NCBI GenBank assembly: GCA_020435085.1
Contig: JAGRAB010000170.1
Location: 1-7,634, forward strand
Direction: 5' to 3'
Length of the DNA stretch: 7,634 nt
DNA from: Bdellovibrionales bacterium
Lineage (GTDB): Bacteria; Bdellovibrionota; Bdellovibrionia; Bdellovibrionales; UBA1609
The notes under the pieces were generated by a model. That model was not told where the DNA came from. It ran no database searches and worked only from the letters and a program-made list of their open reading frames with translations. Shown piece by piece: positions 1-6,923 of this stretch (positions are counted from its first letter, which is position 1; every line of letters starts with the position of its first letter). Made by a program: the position numbers and the translations under genes.

Positions 1-48
1 TCGAATACAGATGAAGACATAACAGAAAAACTGTCTTCGAATGATTAA
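1..48 (+). CDS. 3' end of an upstream gene (partial, unidentified)
   Basis: The frame beginning at base 1 is open and ends at a TAA at 46-48. It encodes a short hydrophilic, acidic tail (SNTDEDITEKLSSND). The other two plus frames hit stops within the first 22 bases. The stop lies 18 bases before the TTG of the J-domain gene, and that gene's Shine-Dalgarno sits in the gap, as in an operon. Fifteen residues are too few to name the protein. That it is a real gene end is an inference from spacing and reading frame. Confidence 0.5.
   Translation, partial: SNTDEDITEKLSSND
13..38 (+). other. Inverted repeat at the end of the upstream gene
   Basis: GAAGACA (13-19) is the exact reverse complement of TGTCTTC (32-38), with a 12-base loop. 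A competing inner stem, ACAG (22-25) with CTGT (31-34), is also possible. No T-run follows; the next bases are A-rich and lead into the Shine-Dalgarno. It therefore does not look like a terminator. It could affect mRNA stability or translation of the next gene, or be chance. Confidence 0.3.
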
Positions 49-51
49 AAA

Positions 52-57
52 AAGGAG
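52..57 (+). promoter_or_regulatory. Ribosome binding site fixing a TTG start
   Basis: AAGGAG lies 9 bases before the TTG at 67-69. There is no ATG in a suitable position, and the J-domain begins directly after this codon, so the Shine-Dalgarno decides the TTG start. Confidence 0.75.
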
Positions 58-66
58 CTTACGACT

Positions 67-1038
67 TTGAGTCAAAAAGATTTCTACTCTGTACTTGGCG
101 TTCATAGAAATGCTTCTCCCGAAGACATTAAAAAAGCCTATAGAAAACTGGCAATGAAATACCACCCTGATAAAAATCCTGGAAATAAAAGTGCCGAAGA
201 GCAGTTTAAAGAAGTTAGTGAACCCTATGAGGTTTTAAGAGATCCTCAAAAGAAACAAATGTATGACCAATTCGGTCATGCGGGAGCACATGCCGGCCCC
301 AACCCTTTTGATGGATTCAGTGGCTTTGGCGGTTTTAGTAATAACAGTGGTGGTCCAGAATCTTTTCAAGATATTTTTGGTGATTTCTTTAGCGATATGT
401 TTACTGGTGGTGGGCGCGCACGCTCGGGAGACCCACGGGCTCATACAAAAGGTGCTGATCTTCGCTACTCCTTAAGTATTACCTTAGAAGAAGCCGCTCT
501 TGGATGCGAAAAAGTGATCTCTTTTATCCGTAAAAAAGGAAACAAAGAAGAAACTGCCAAACTCAGCATTTCTATTCCTGCAGGAGTGAAAGCCGGTCAA
601 CGATTAAAATTACGTGGAGAAGGTGATTCTCTCGGCGGAGTTTCTCGCGCGGGCGATCTTTATGTCATTGTCAACTTTCAACCCCACTCTCTCTTTCGAA
701 GGCGAGATGAAGATCTTCTTTTGGAACTTCCTTTATCTTTTGTTGATGCTGTTATTGGTACTGATGTTGATGTTCCTACTCTCACAGGAAAAGCCTCTTT
801 AAAAATTCCACCAGGAACTCAACCCAACCAGGTCTTTCGCCTAAAATCGAAGGGTTTTCCAAAAGCGGGCGGTTATGGCAATGGCGATATGCTCGTTAAA
901 ATTATTATTGATATCCCAAAGAACCTCAACTCCGACCAGATCGAGCTCATTAAAAAATTAAAAAACTATAACTTGGCCTCACCCATGGTCGACGAGTATC
1001 TTAAAAAAATGGACCAACTGATAAAGGCGCGAAAATGA
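67..1038 (+). CDS. Class II J-domain co-chaperone (DnaJ/CbpA-like, no zinc finger)
   Basis: A cytoplasmic co-chaperone expected to deliver unfolded clients to DnaK and stimulate its ATPase. The J-domain spans about residues 4-70 with the HPD motif at 33-35. A Gly/Phe-rich linker (about 70-118) contains a DIF-type motif near 102-104. Two beta-sandwich C-terminal domains follow, about 128-305. The four CxxCxGxG zinc-finger repeats of true DnaJ are absent. After residue 147, the only cysteine, the chain runs straight through a short charged loop, so this is a CbpA-type protein. Its 323 residues fit that class. The start is TTG at 67, supported by AAGGAG 9 bases upstream. The stop overlaps the next start as ATGA, implying translational coupling with the lipoprotein gene. 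One oddity is Pro53 in J-domain helix III, where Ala is usual (EAYEVL becomes EPYEVL). Family assignment is firm; the particular Hsp70 partner is unknown. Confidence 0.93.
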   Translation: MSQKDFYSVLGVHRNASPEDIKKAYRKLAMKYHPDKNPGNKSAEEQFKEVSEPYEVLRDPQKKQMYDQFGHAGAHAGPNPFDGFSGFGGFSNNSGGPESFQDIFGDFFSDMFTGGGRARSGDPRAHTKGADLRYSLSITLEEAALGCEKVISFIRKKGNKEETAKLSISIPAGVKAGQRLKLRGEGDSLGGVSRAGDLYVIVNFQPHSLFRRRDEDLLLELPLSFVDAVIGTDVDVPTLTGKASLKIPPGTQPNQVFRLKSKGFPKAGGYGNGDMLVKIIIDIPKNLNSDQIELIKKLKNYNLASPMVDEYLKKMDQLIKARK

Positions 1039-3074
1039 ATTTTTTAAAAAACAAAAAACGTATTTCTCTCTCACTCTCGCTGATAACACTGGCCAGTGTT
1101 CACATTGTTGCTTCTTGTGCCATTGGCCCAAGAAAACGCGAGCCTATTCCTGCATCGCCAGATGCAAAAAAAATGCTAGAACAAGTTGAAGTGGATATGG
1201 CTTCTGGCAACTCAAAAAAAGCCCTTCAGCGCATTGAGGCGATTGTGAAGCAATACCCCGATTCCGATATTGCTGATGATGCTCTTATGGCTCAAGGAAA
1301 CTACTATTTTAAAAAAGGAGAGTTTAATAAAGCTTATGACTCCTTTATGGGCGTTGCAAACTCCGAGTTTTTCAGCCCCAACGAAGGCGACGCGCTCTAC
1401 ATGGCCGCCAGCTCTTTACAAAAAATGGGACGACTTGATGAGGCTCTTGGTCTTCTTAAAAAGGGTATTCAAATTGATGGTCTTAGTCGGTCTTTAACGC
1501 TACGGATGTATAAACTTTCTTATGGTGTTCAAGGACAACTCGGCGACAAATTGGGATCTCTTTATTCATTGATTCAAATGTCTGAACTAGAAGATATCGA
1601 ACCCCTTAAGAAAAGCCACCTTATTCGCGCTGTTGAATTGGTTGAAACTCGTTTAATTGAAGAGGAACTCGAGTCTGTCGCTGATGACAGTAAGTTTAAA
1701 CTTGTACAGCCTTACGCACTTTATAAAACCGGTATTATTAAGTTTGAACAACGTGATTTTCGTCGTGCTCGCGACCACTTTAATGATGTGGCAACAATGC
1801 TCCCAAATAGTGATTTAGCAGAAAAAGCTCTTCAGCGTATTGAGCAAATTGACGCTCGCCGAACGGTTGATAAAAAAACCATTGGTGCTGTGCTGCCATT
1901 AACAGGAAAGCATTCCAATGTTGCCTACCGCACACTTCAAGGCATTCAACTCGGACTTGGTATTTATGGAAATAATACGTCTGACTTTAAACTTGCTGTT
2001 ATCGACAGCGAGGGAAACCCTGATACCGCACGAAGAGGTGTTGAACGTCTTGTCACAGAAGACCATGTTATTGGAATTATCGGAAGCCTTTTAAGTAAAA
2101 CCTCTGTTGCCGTGGCATCAAAGGCTGATGAACTTGGCGTTCCCTCAATTGCACTTTCTCAAAAAGCAGGATTGACTGAAATTGGTCAAAATGTTTTTAG
2201 AAACTCTCTCACCAGTGCTATGCAGGTTCATCATCTTGTTCGAACCGCAATGGAAGAACTAAAAATGAAGCGTTTTGCCATTCTTTATCCGAATGATGCT
2301 TATGGTGTTGAGTATACAAATCTTTTTTGGGATGCCGTTCTTGCTCGTGGCGGAGAGATCGTTGCGGTACAGGCCTACAAACCAAAAACCACAAATTTTT
2401 CAGACCCCATTCGACGTCTTGTTGGTACTTATTATATCGAAGATCGTCGTGCAGAATATAAAGAGCGTTTAAAAAAATGGTTTGAAGGAAGAAAAACTCT
2501 TCGCGGTCGTCAATCGCCCCCAGAAGATATCCTTCCCCCTGTTGTTTCTTTTGATGCGTTATTTGTTCCGGATAGTGTAACAGCAATGGGGCAAATTGCA
2601 CCAACACTGGCTTATCATGATATCTCTGGGGTGAAACTTCTTGGAACAAACCTTTGGAATACATCTTCATTGGTTCGCCTCGGACAAAAGTATGTTGATG
2701 ATGCTGTTTTTGTTGATTCCCTTTTGCAGTCTGACGAAAAATTTAGAAGCTCTCATTTTTTTAAAGAATTTAAAGCGGTCTTTGGAGCTGAGCCAGGGCT
2801 TTTTGAGGCACAAGCCTATGATGCGGCTCTTATTCTTCGTCAGGCCATTGCCTCGGGGGAAAGTTCTCGGGTCGGCCTTGCGCAACGGCTTTCTCGAAAA
2901 CAAAGTTTTAGTGGCGCGACGGGAAACTTAAAGATGTCTGACCAAAGAGAAATTCTTCGCCCTCTTGTTACCCTGACTGTTCACAAAAATCAGATCACAA
3001 GGCTTGATGATTACCCATTAAATGAGCTTTTTCCTGAAAAAACTCCTCCAGAAAAAAAGAAATCCACAAATTAA
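1035..3074 (+). CDS. Penicillin-binding protein activator, LpoA/LppC-like lipoprotein
   Basis: The N-terminus is a lipoprotein signal: basic residues 5-9, a hydrophobic stretch at 10-26, and lipobox V-A-S-C with lipidated Cys28. Ala29 at +2 is not the Asp inner-membrane retention signal, so an outer-membrane location is likely. TPR-like helical repeats lie around 46-145 and 225-275. A type I periplasmic-binding (Leu/Ile/Val-receptor) fold begins near 281 (TIGAVLPLTG) and continues past 414-424 (FAILYPNDAYG) and 506-510 (FDALF) to about 660. TPR followed by a PBP1 fold is the LpoA architecture. In Escherichia coli LpoA spans the periplasm and activates the peptidoglycan synthase PBP1A; a similar role here is inferred. 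A charged insert sits at about 463-500. Its ATG overlaps the stop of the J-protein gene. A divergent ABC-type solute receptor is the alternative, but no transporter genes are adjacent. Confidence 0.82.
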   Translation: MNFLKNKKRISLSLSLITLASVHIVASCAIGPRKREPIPASPDAKKMLEQVEVDMASGNSKKALQRIEAIVKQYPDSDIADDALMAQGNYYFKKGEFNKAYDSFMGVANSEFFSPNEGDALYMAASSLQKMGRLDEALGLLKKGIQIDGLSRSLTLRMYKLSYGVQGQLGDKLGSLYSLIQMSELEDIEPLKKSHLIRAVELVETRLIEEELESVADDSKFKLVQPYALYKTGIIKFEQRDFRRARDHFNDVATMLPNSDLAEKALQRIEQIDARRTVDKKTIGAVLPLTGKHSNVAYRTLQGIQLGLGIYGNNTSDFKLAVIDSEGNPDTARRGVERLVTEDHVIGIIGSLLSKTSVAVASKADELGVPSIALSQKAGLTEIGQNVFRNSLTSAMQVHHLVRTAMEELKMKRFAILYPNDAYGVEYTNLFWDAVLARGGEIVAVQAYKPKTTNFSDPIRRLVGTYYIEDRRAEYKERLKKWFEGRKTLRGRQSPPEDILPPVVSFDALFVPDSVTAMGQIAPTLAYHDISGVKLLGTNLWNTSSLVRLGQKYVDDAVFVDSLLQSDEKFRSSHFFKEFKAVFGAEPGLFEAQAYDAALILRQAIASGESSRVGLAQRLSRKQSFSGATGNLKMSDQREILRPLVTLTVHKNQITRLDDYPLNELFPEKTPPEKKKSTN

Positions 3075-3098
3075 CCTTTCCTTCACGCCTCGCCGTCT

Positions 3099-3127
3099 CA
3101 CCTATCACCCTAGACCAATTCTAGGTG
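3099..3127 (+). other. Alternative small hairpins between lipoprotein and dksA-like genes
   Basis: The right arm CTAGGTG (3121-3127) can pair with CACCCTAG (3106-3113) with one bulged C. Its TAGGTG part (3122-3127) can instead pair exactly with CACCTA (3099-3104). Only three T follow before the Shine-Dalgarno, so a rho-independent terminator is doubtful. The hairpin ends 3 bases before the ribosome binding site of the next gene and could modulate its translation or slow polymerase. Confidence 0.35.
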
Positions 3128-3130
3128 TTT

Positions 3131-3137
3131 AAGGAGG
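3131..3137 (+). promoter_or_regulatory. Strong Shine-Dalgarno of the DksA-like gene
   Basis: AAGGAGG lies 6 bases before the ATG at 3144 and closely matches the anti-Shine-Dalgarno. It fixes this start and suggests efficient translation. Confidence 0.8.
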
Positions 3138-3143
3138 GGCGAC

Positions 3144-3518
3144 ATGAGCTCAAATATAGTGCGTAAAGAACTCATTGAAGAATGCAAAACTAAGTTAGTT
3201 GCATTGAAATCCGAACTCTTAAATCAGTTCATAACTCGAAGATCTGAACTCTCTCAACAAGAGTTTCGTGGTGATGAGATTGATCTTTCATCTTCTATTA
3301 TGGCTGAAAATGATGCTCTTTTAGCTCAAAATCGAATTCGCCATCAACTCATGGAAATTGAGTTTGCTCTTTCAAGAATTGACTCTGGACAGTTTGGACG
3401 GTGTGAAGAAACCGATGAACCTATCGAAGAAGAAAGACTTCGAGCGATTCCATGGACGCGATTGAGTATTGAAGGTGCCGAACTTCGAGAAGCCCTTTCT
3501 ACTCGACGAAAGTTTTAA
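3144..3518 (+). CDS. DksA/TraR-family RNA polymerase-binding protein with degenerate zinc knuckle
   Basis: DksA-family proteins enter the RNA polymerase secondary channel and modulate transcription, often with ppGpp. This 124-residue protein has the usual layout. A first helix spans about 5-40. A tip with D-E-I-D-L-S at 44-49 corresponds to the DxxDxA tip of E. coli DksA, with Ser for Ala. The second helix (about 52-80) ends in the family signature D-S-G-x-F-G at 80-85. The globular domain then reads C87-x2-T90-x17-S108-x2-G111, where the family has C-x2-C-x17-C-x2-C. The spacing is exact, but three of four zinc ligands are gone. The PIEEERLRAIPW segment (93-104) is otherwise typical. Zinc-independent DksA paralogues with lost cysteines are known in other proteobacteria, so it is probably functional without zinc. 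It sits between an envelope lipoprotein gene and lon. Separate transcription is possible given the 69-base gap. RNA polymerase binding is inferred. Confidence 0.87.
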   Translation: MSSNIVRKELIEECKTKLVALKSELLNQFITRRSELSQQEFRGDEIDLSSSIMAENDALLAQNRIRHQLMEIEFALSRIDSGQFGRCEETDEPIEEERLRAIPWTRLSIEGAELREALSTRRKF

Positions 3519-3545
3519 TTCTTACAAACCTTTTTAGTTTTAGCG

Positions 3546-3579
3546 TCAGGACTAATGGTCCTGATACTGCCAGTTTTTT
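3546..3579 (+). terminator. Possible terminator or palindromic operator after the DksA-like gene
   Basis: TCAGGAC (3546-3552), loop TAATG, GTCCTGA (3558-3564) form a perfect 7-bp stem 28 bases after the dksA-like stop. The T6 run (3574-3579) starts 9 bases after the stem instead of directly, so termination may be weak. Alternatively the palindrome is a protein-binding site. The octamer GGTCCTGA recurs at 7552-7559. Confidence 0.45.
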
Positions 3580-3689
3580 GACACTATTTTTAAAAAAAAC
3601 CCACTGTTTTCGACCTTTTCCGGACTACATCTTTTGTTTTTTTCTTAAAGTCCAACCCTACCAAACCGATCAGATATTTAAGCAAGCAG

Positions 3690-3695
3690 TATAAT
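3690..3695 (+). promoter_or_regulatory. Candidate -10 box of the lon promoter
   Basis: TATAAT matches the sigma-70 consensus exactly and lies 28 bases before the lon ATG, giving a leader of about 22 bases. The hexamers 16-18 bases upstream (around 3666-3673) do not resemble TTGACA, and there is no extended TG. The promoter may depend on an activator or a different sigma factor, or the box may be chance. Confidence 0.5.
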
Positions 3696-3712
3696 TTTAT
3701 CCCGCAAAAGGC

Positions 3713-3717
3713 GGAGG
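3713..3717 (+). promoter_or_regulatory. Ribosome binding site of lon
   Basis: GGAGG is placed 6 bases before the ATG at 3724. It supports this start, which also puts the LON substrate-binding domain near residue 13 as in other Lon proteins. Confidence 0.75.
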
Positions 3718-3723
3718 CCGAGA

Positions 3724-6141
3724 ATGAATTTTGATGATAAGTCCATAGATATCCCAGAATCACTACCCATGTTGCCGGTAAGAGATATTGTTGTCTTTCC
3801 GTACATGATTCTTCCTTTATATGTTGGTAGAGAAAGCTCTATTCGTGCTGTTGAAGATGCACTTTCTAAAAACCGCCTGATCTTTCTTGCATCACAAAAA
3901 GAAATCACTGAGGAAAATCCTACCCAAGACACAATCTATCGCACAGGAACCATTGCGATGATTATGAGAATGAGAAAATTATCAGATGGACGGGTAAAAA
4001 TTCTTATTCAAGGTGTTTCAAAAGGTGTTATTACTGAATTCAAACAATCTGAACCGCATTTTGATGTAAAAGTTGAAAAAATTGAAGAGGCTGCTGCTGC
4101 ACCGTCTACAGCTGTTGAGTTTGAAGCGATGATTCGAACAGCAAAAGAGCGTTTAGAAAAAATTATTGCCCTTGGAAAAATGCTTTCTCCAGATATTTTG
4201 CTCGTTCTTGATGATGTTACTGAACCCGGTCGATTGGCCGATCTTATTGCGAGCAATCTCGGATTAAAGGTTTCTGATGCACAAAAAGTTCTTGAAACCT
4301 CTGATCCTAAAAAACGCCTTGATTTGGTTAACGAAATTTTAGCCAATGAACTTGAAGTCCTTCAAATGCAAGCACGCATTCGAAGTACGGCAAAAGATGA
4401 AATGTCAAAGTCTCAACGAGAATACTTTTTAAGAGAACAAATGCGCGCTATTAAAAATGAACTTGGAGAATCTGACTCTAAGTCAGAAGAAATGGACGAG
4501 CTTCGTCAACGAATTCTCAATGCTGAAATGCCTGATAAAGTTCAAGAAGAAGCTCTCAAACAATTTGCCCGTCTTGAGCGCATGCACCCAGATGCTTCCG
4601 AAGCTTCCATGGTACGCACCTATTTAGACTGGCTCAGTGATTTGCCTTGGTCGAAATCAACAGTTGACCGTCTTGAACTTGATAACGCACAAAAAATTCT
4701 TGATGAGGACCACTACGACCTTGAAAAGGTAAAAGATCGTATTTTAGAATTTCTTGCTGTTCGCAAAATTAAAGATAAAGACATGAAAGGGCCAATACTT
4801 TGTTTTGTTGGACCTCCCGGCGTTGGTAAAACATCGCTTGGCAAATCCATTGCTCGCGCCATGGGTCGTGAATATTTCAGAGTCGCTCTTGGTGGTGTTA
4901 AAGACGAGGCGGAAATTCGTGGTCACCGCCGCACGTATGTTGGGGCTATGCCTGGAAAAGTCATTCAAGCCCTTAAGCAAGTAAAAACAAATAACCCCGT
5001 TATGGTTCTTGATGAAATTGACAAACTTGGTTCTGACTTTCGAGGTGACCCAAGTGCTGCAATGCTTGAAGTTTTAGACCCAGAGCAAAACTCCACATTT
5101 AGAGATAACTATCTCAACGTGGATTTCGATTTAAGTAACGTGTTATTCATTGCAACAGCTAACGTTTACGAGAATATTCCGCCCGCTCTTCGTGATAGAA
5201 TGGAAACCATTCAAATTTCTGGCTACACTGTCAATGATAAAGTTCTTATTGCAAAAAAACACCTTGTTGGTCGTCAAATGGAAAGCAATGGAATTAATGA
5301 AACTCAAATTGAGTTTACTGATGAAGGACTCGAATATTTAATTGCCCACTATACGCGAGAAGCGGGATTAAGAAATTTAGAGCGTGAAGTTGGATCTCTC
5401 TGCCGAAAAGTTGCTAAACGCTTTGTCATGGGACAACAAAAAAATAAAGTTGTCATTAATGGCGAGACGGTTGTTGATCTTTTAGGTGCTCCTCGCTTTT
5501 TAAGAGACGAGCGATTAAAAGAAAACCAAATTGGAATTACAACTGGACTTGCATGGACCCAAGCGGGCGGAGAAGTTCTCTATGTTGAAGCTTTAAAAAT
5601 GATTGGCAAAGGCTCATTAATTCTCACTGGTCAGTTGGGAGATGTCATGAAGGAGTCTGCAACGGCGGCCATGTCTTATGCTCGCGCTCATGCCAATGAG
5701 CTGGGTATTGATCCGAAGTGGTTTGATGAGTATGAAGTGCACATACACCTTCCCGCAGGTGCCATTCCTAAAGATGGACCCTCAGCTGGTGTGACAATGG
5801 CAACAACTCTTATTAGTTTAATGACAGGTGCTCCTGTGCGAAAAGATATTGCCATGACCGGAGAAATCACCCTTTCTGGACGAGTTCTTCCCGTTGGAGG
5901 GATTAAAGAAAAAGCTCTTGCGGCACTCACTCATGGAATTAACACAGTGATACTTCCTCTTGCCAACCAAAAGGATGTTGCTGATATTCCCGATGAGTTT
6001 AAACAAAAATTAAAGTTTATTTTTGTTGAGAACCTTGATGAAGTTTTCGCGCTCGCTCTCGATAAAAAATCAAAGCGTGTAGAAAGCACAAAGGGCAAAA
6101 AGAAAACAAAAGAACCGTCGACAACAACAACGGCAGCATAA
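3724..6141 (+). CDS. lon: ATP-dependent protease Lon (LonA type)
   Basis: A cytoplasmic AAA+ serine protease that degrades misfolded and short-lived regulatory proteins. The 805 residues carry the full LonA layout. The N-terminal LON substrate-binding domain is at about 13-205 ([13 protein letters not shown]), followed by a helical, coiled-coil linker to about 310. The AAA+ module has Walker A GPPGVGKT at 363-370 and Walker B with D430-E431 ([10 protein letters not shown]). The protease domain, about 600-785, has the catalytic dyad Ser687 (DGPSAG) and Lys730 (second Lys of GGIKEK), 43 residues apart as in E. coli Lon. All catalytic residues are intact. The last 25 or so residues are a Lys-, Ser- and Thr-rich tail that ends in four Thr and two Ala, encoded in part by an ACA repeat. 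This extends a little beyond the family core and is probably disordered. It appears to be monocistronic, with its own -10 box upstream and a hairpin directly after the stop. Confidence 0.98.
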   Translation: MNFDDKSIDIPESLPMLPVRDIVVFPYMILPLYVGRESSIRAVEDALSKNRLIFLASQKEITEENPTQDTIYRTGTIAMIMRMRKLSDGRVKILIQGVSKGVITEFKQSEPHFDVKVEKIEEAAAAPSTAVEFEAMIRTAKERLEKIIALGKMLSPDILLVLDDVTEPGRLADLIASNLGLKVSDAQKVLETSDPKKRLDLVNEILANELEVLQMQARIRSTAKDEMSKSQREYFLREQMRAIKNELGESDSKSEEMDELRQRILNAEMPDKVQEEALKQFARLERMHPDASEASMVRTYLDWLSDLPWSKSTVDRLELDNAQKILDEDHYDLEKVKDRILEFLAVRKIKDKDMKGPILCFVGPPGVGKTSLGKSIARAMGREYFRVALGGVKDEAEIRGHRRTYVGAMPGKVIQALKQVKTNNPVMVLDEIDKLGSDFRGDPSAAMLEVLDPEQNSTFRDNYLNVDFDLSNVLFIATANVYENIPPALRDRMETIQISGYTVNDKVLIAKKHLVGRQMESNGINETQIEFTDEGLEYLIAHYTREAGLRNLEREVGSLCRKVAKRFVMGQQKNKVVINGETVVDLLGAPRFLRDERLKENQIGITTGLAWTQAGGEVLYVEALKMIGKGSLILTGQLGDVMKESATAAMSYARAHANELGIDPKWFDEYEVHIHLPAGAIPKDGPSAGVTMATTLISLMTGAPVRKDIAMTGEITLSGRVLPVGGIKEKALAALTHGINTVILPLANQKDVADIPDEFKQKLKFIFVENLDEVFALALDKKSKRVESTKGKKKTKEPSTTTTAA

Positions 6142-6150
6142 AAAATTAAA

Positions 6151-6173
6151 AAGGGCCTTTTTAAAAGGCCCTT
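6151..6173. terminator. Bidirectional rho-independent terminator between lon and the convergent gene
   Basis: A near-perfect palindrome: AAGGGCCTTTT (6151-6161), a single T, AAAAGGCCCTT (6163-6173). The realistic stem is AAGGGCC/GGCCCTT with an A/T loop, 9 bases after the lon stop. Read on the minus strand, the stem is followed by T5 and then AAT6, an excellent U-tract for the secreted-protein gene. Read on the plus strand, the downstream tract is weaker (TTCAATTC), but the upstream A-run adds pairing. It separates the two convergent genes. Confidence 0.88.
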
Positions 6174-6205
6174 CAATTCAAGTTCATTTTTGATTCAGCA
6201 AATTT

Positions 6206-6778
6206 TTATTCAGAAAAATAGTGTACAGCCTTACGAGTTCCCATTGCACATGCAACAAAAGAGAGGCCTGTTGTAGCAAAGTGACCCGTCGGATCTGCGC
6301 TGACGCTGGCACTTAATTCGCCAGCTAATCCACCTAAAAGTACTGTTGCATGGCCACCCGCCATAGCGTCTCCAATGACTGCTGTTCCCGTAGGATTTCC
6401 ATTTTCATCAGCAAACACAAGGCCGCCTCTGCCATCAAGCGTGAGGAATGCCCACCCTGTACCAAAAATACAACCAATACCACCAGCAACAGCATATGAA
6501 GCCCATGCTGTTTGGATTTGACCATTTTTGTCACTCATTAATGCATCGATCGTATTTTGCTCTTCAGCATCACAAATGTTTATATCAAGTTGTTCTGAAA
6601 TATTTTGCCCAACACGAGTGTTGCTAAGACAAACGGGTTCGTTATTCTCATCGACAACGGCTGAGAATAATGGCTTTTTACTATTCACTTTTTTCTCAAC
6701 AATATCGCCTGCATTCACTCGGGCAAATGCCAATGAGTTTACTGTTAATAAGACTAATAAAAAAATCGTTTTTCTCAC
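6206..6778 (-). CDS. Small secreted protein of unknown function, four cysteines, Gly/Ala-rich
   Basis: I do not recognise the family. The start is GTG (6778-6776), preceded by GAGGAGG 7 bases upstream, a strong ribosome site. Residues 1-19 form a classical signal peptide: R2-K3, a hydrophobic core at 5-13, and A-F-A ending at 19 as a signal peptidase I site. There is no lipobox. The mature protein has a polar part (20-90) with Cys50 and Cys69, and a Gly/Ala-rich part (91-190) with Cys103 and Cys177. The four cysteines could make two disulfides in the periplasm or outside the cell. Hydrophobic small-residue stretches at about 91-114, 131-160 and 167-180 resemble glycine-zipper-like segments that can pack or insert in membranes. 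No catalytic motif is visible. It is convergent with lon and shares the terminator. The next gene upstream is 145 bases away, so independent transcription is likely. Function unknown. Confidence 0.82.
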   Translation of the reverse strand: MRKTIFLLVLLTVNSLAFARVNAGDIVEKKVNSKKPLFSAVVDENNEPVCLSNTRVGQNISEQLDINICDAEEQNTIDALMSDKNGQIQTAWASYAVAGGIGCIFGTGWAFLTLDGRGGLVFADENGNPTGTAVIGDAMAGGHATVLLGGLAGELSASVSADPTGHFATTGLSFVACAMGTRKAVHYFSE

Positions 6779-6785
6779 GTCTGAT

Positions 6786-6792
6786 CCTCCTC
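6786..6792 (-). promoter_or_regulatory. Ribosome binding site fixing a GTG start
   Basis: Read on the minus strand this is GAGGAGG, 7 bases before the GTG at 6778. It supports GTG as the start, directly ahead of the signal peptide. Confidence 0.8.
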
Positions 6793-6810
6793 AACATAAG
6801 TTCTTAATGA

Positions 6811-6831
6811 GGAATTTCATTGAGCAATTCC
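6811..6831. repeat. Inverted repeat upstream of the secreted-protein gene
   Basis: GGAATT (6811-6816) and AATTCC (6826-6831) are exact inverted copies 9 bases apart. An overlapping pair, CATTG/CAATG, lies at 6819-6823 and 6832-6836 by my count. They sit 33-53 bases before the GTG, in the likely promoter or leader, so an operator or leader hairpin is possible. The region 6779-6923 otherwise shows no gene and no convincing promoter hexamers. Confidence 0.3.
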
Positions 6832-6923
6832 AATGCCACAATTAAATGAAAACTGTTGTGTTTTGGGCTTAATTTTTAGAGACTTGTGCCGTAAACAAGC
6901 CAAACATATGAATTTTTTACTCT

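Larger units (their letters stand above)
3519..3723. other. Intergenic region upstream of lon
   Basis: No open reading frame with a plausible start and ribosome site is seen. The stretch holds the palindrome at 3546-3564, an A/T-tract around 3584-3599 that could bend DNA or act as an UP-like element, a second T-rich stretch near 3631-3643, and the lon -10 box. No inverted repeat of the CIRCE/HrcA type (TTAGCACTC with its mirror) is present. Confidence 0.6.

Noticed and set aside
1166..1173. A8 run in the lipoprotein gene as programmed slippage site
   Set aside because: A-runs of 6-8 are common in this AT-leaning sequence, and the downstream frame is uninterrupted with one protein architecture, so no alternative product is suggested.
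2218..2670. 150-residue open frame on the minus strand inside the lipoprotein gene
   Set aside because: It lies fully antisense to a well-supported gene, and its product is rich in His, Gln and Leu with no domain.
3600..3723. Heat-shock (sigma-32-like) promoter for lon
   Set aside because: CTTAAAG at 3644-3650 vaguely resembles a -35 element, but no CCCCAT-like -10 occurs at the right distance. TATAAT at 3690 fits a housekeeping promoter better.
4008..4346. 112-residue minus-strand frame within lon
   Set aside because: Shadow of the lon coding frame; Ser/Arg-rich composition is typical of an antisense reading.
6528..6845. 105-residue open frame on the plus strand opposite the secreted-protein gene
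   Set aside because: It is antisense to a gene with a good signal peptide, ribosome site and terminator. Its own product is Ser/Phe-rich with no recognisable feature and no good ribosome site.
6881..6901. Hairpin GACTTGT/ACAAGCC as terminator of the HTH gene
   Set aside because: The stem is 7 bp with one G-T pair, and in the direction of the HTH gene no T-run follows, so termination is not supported.
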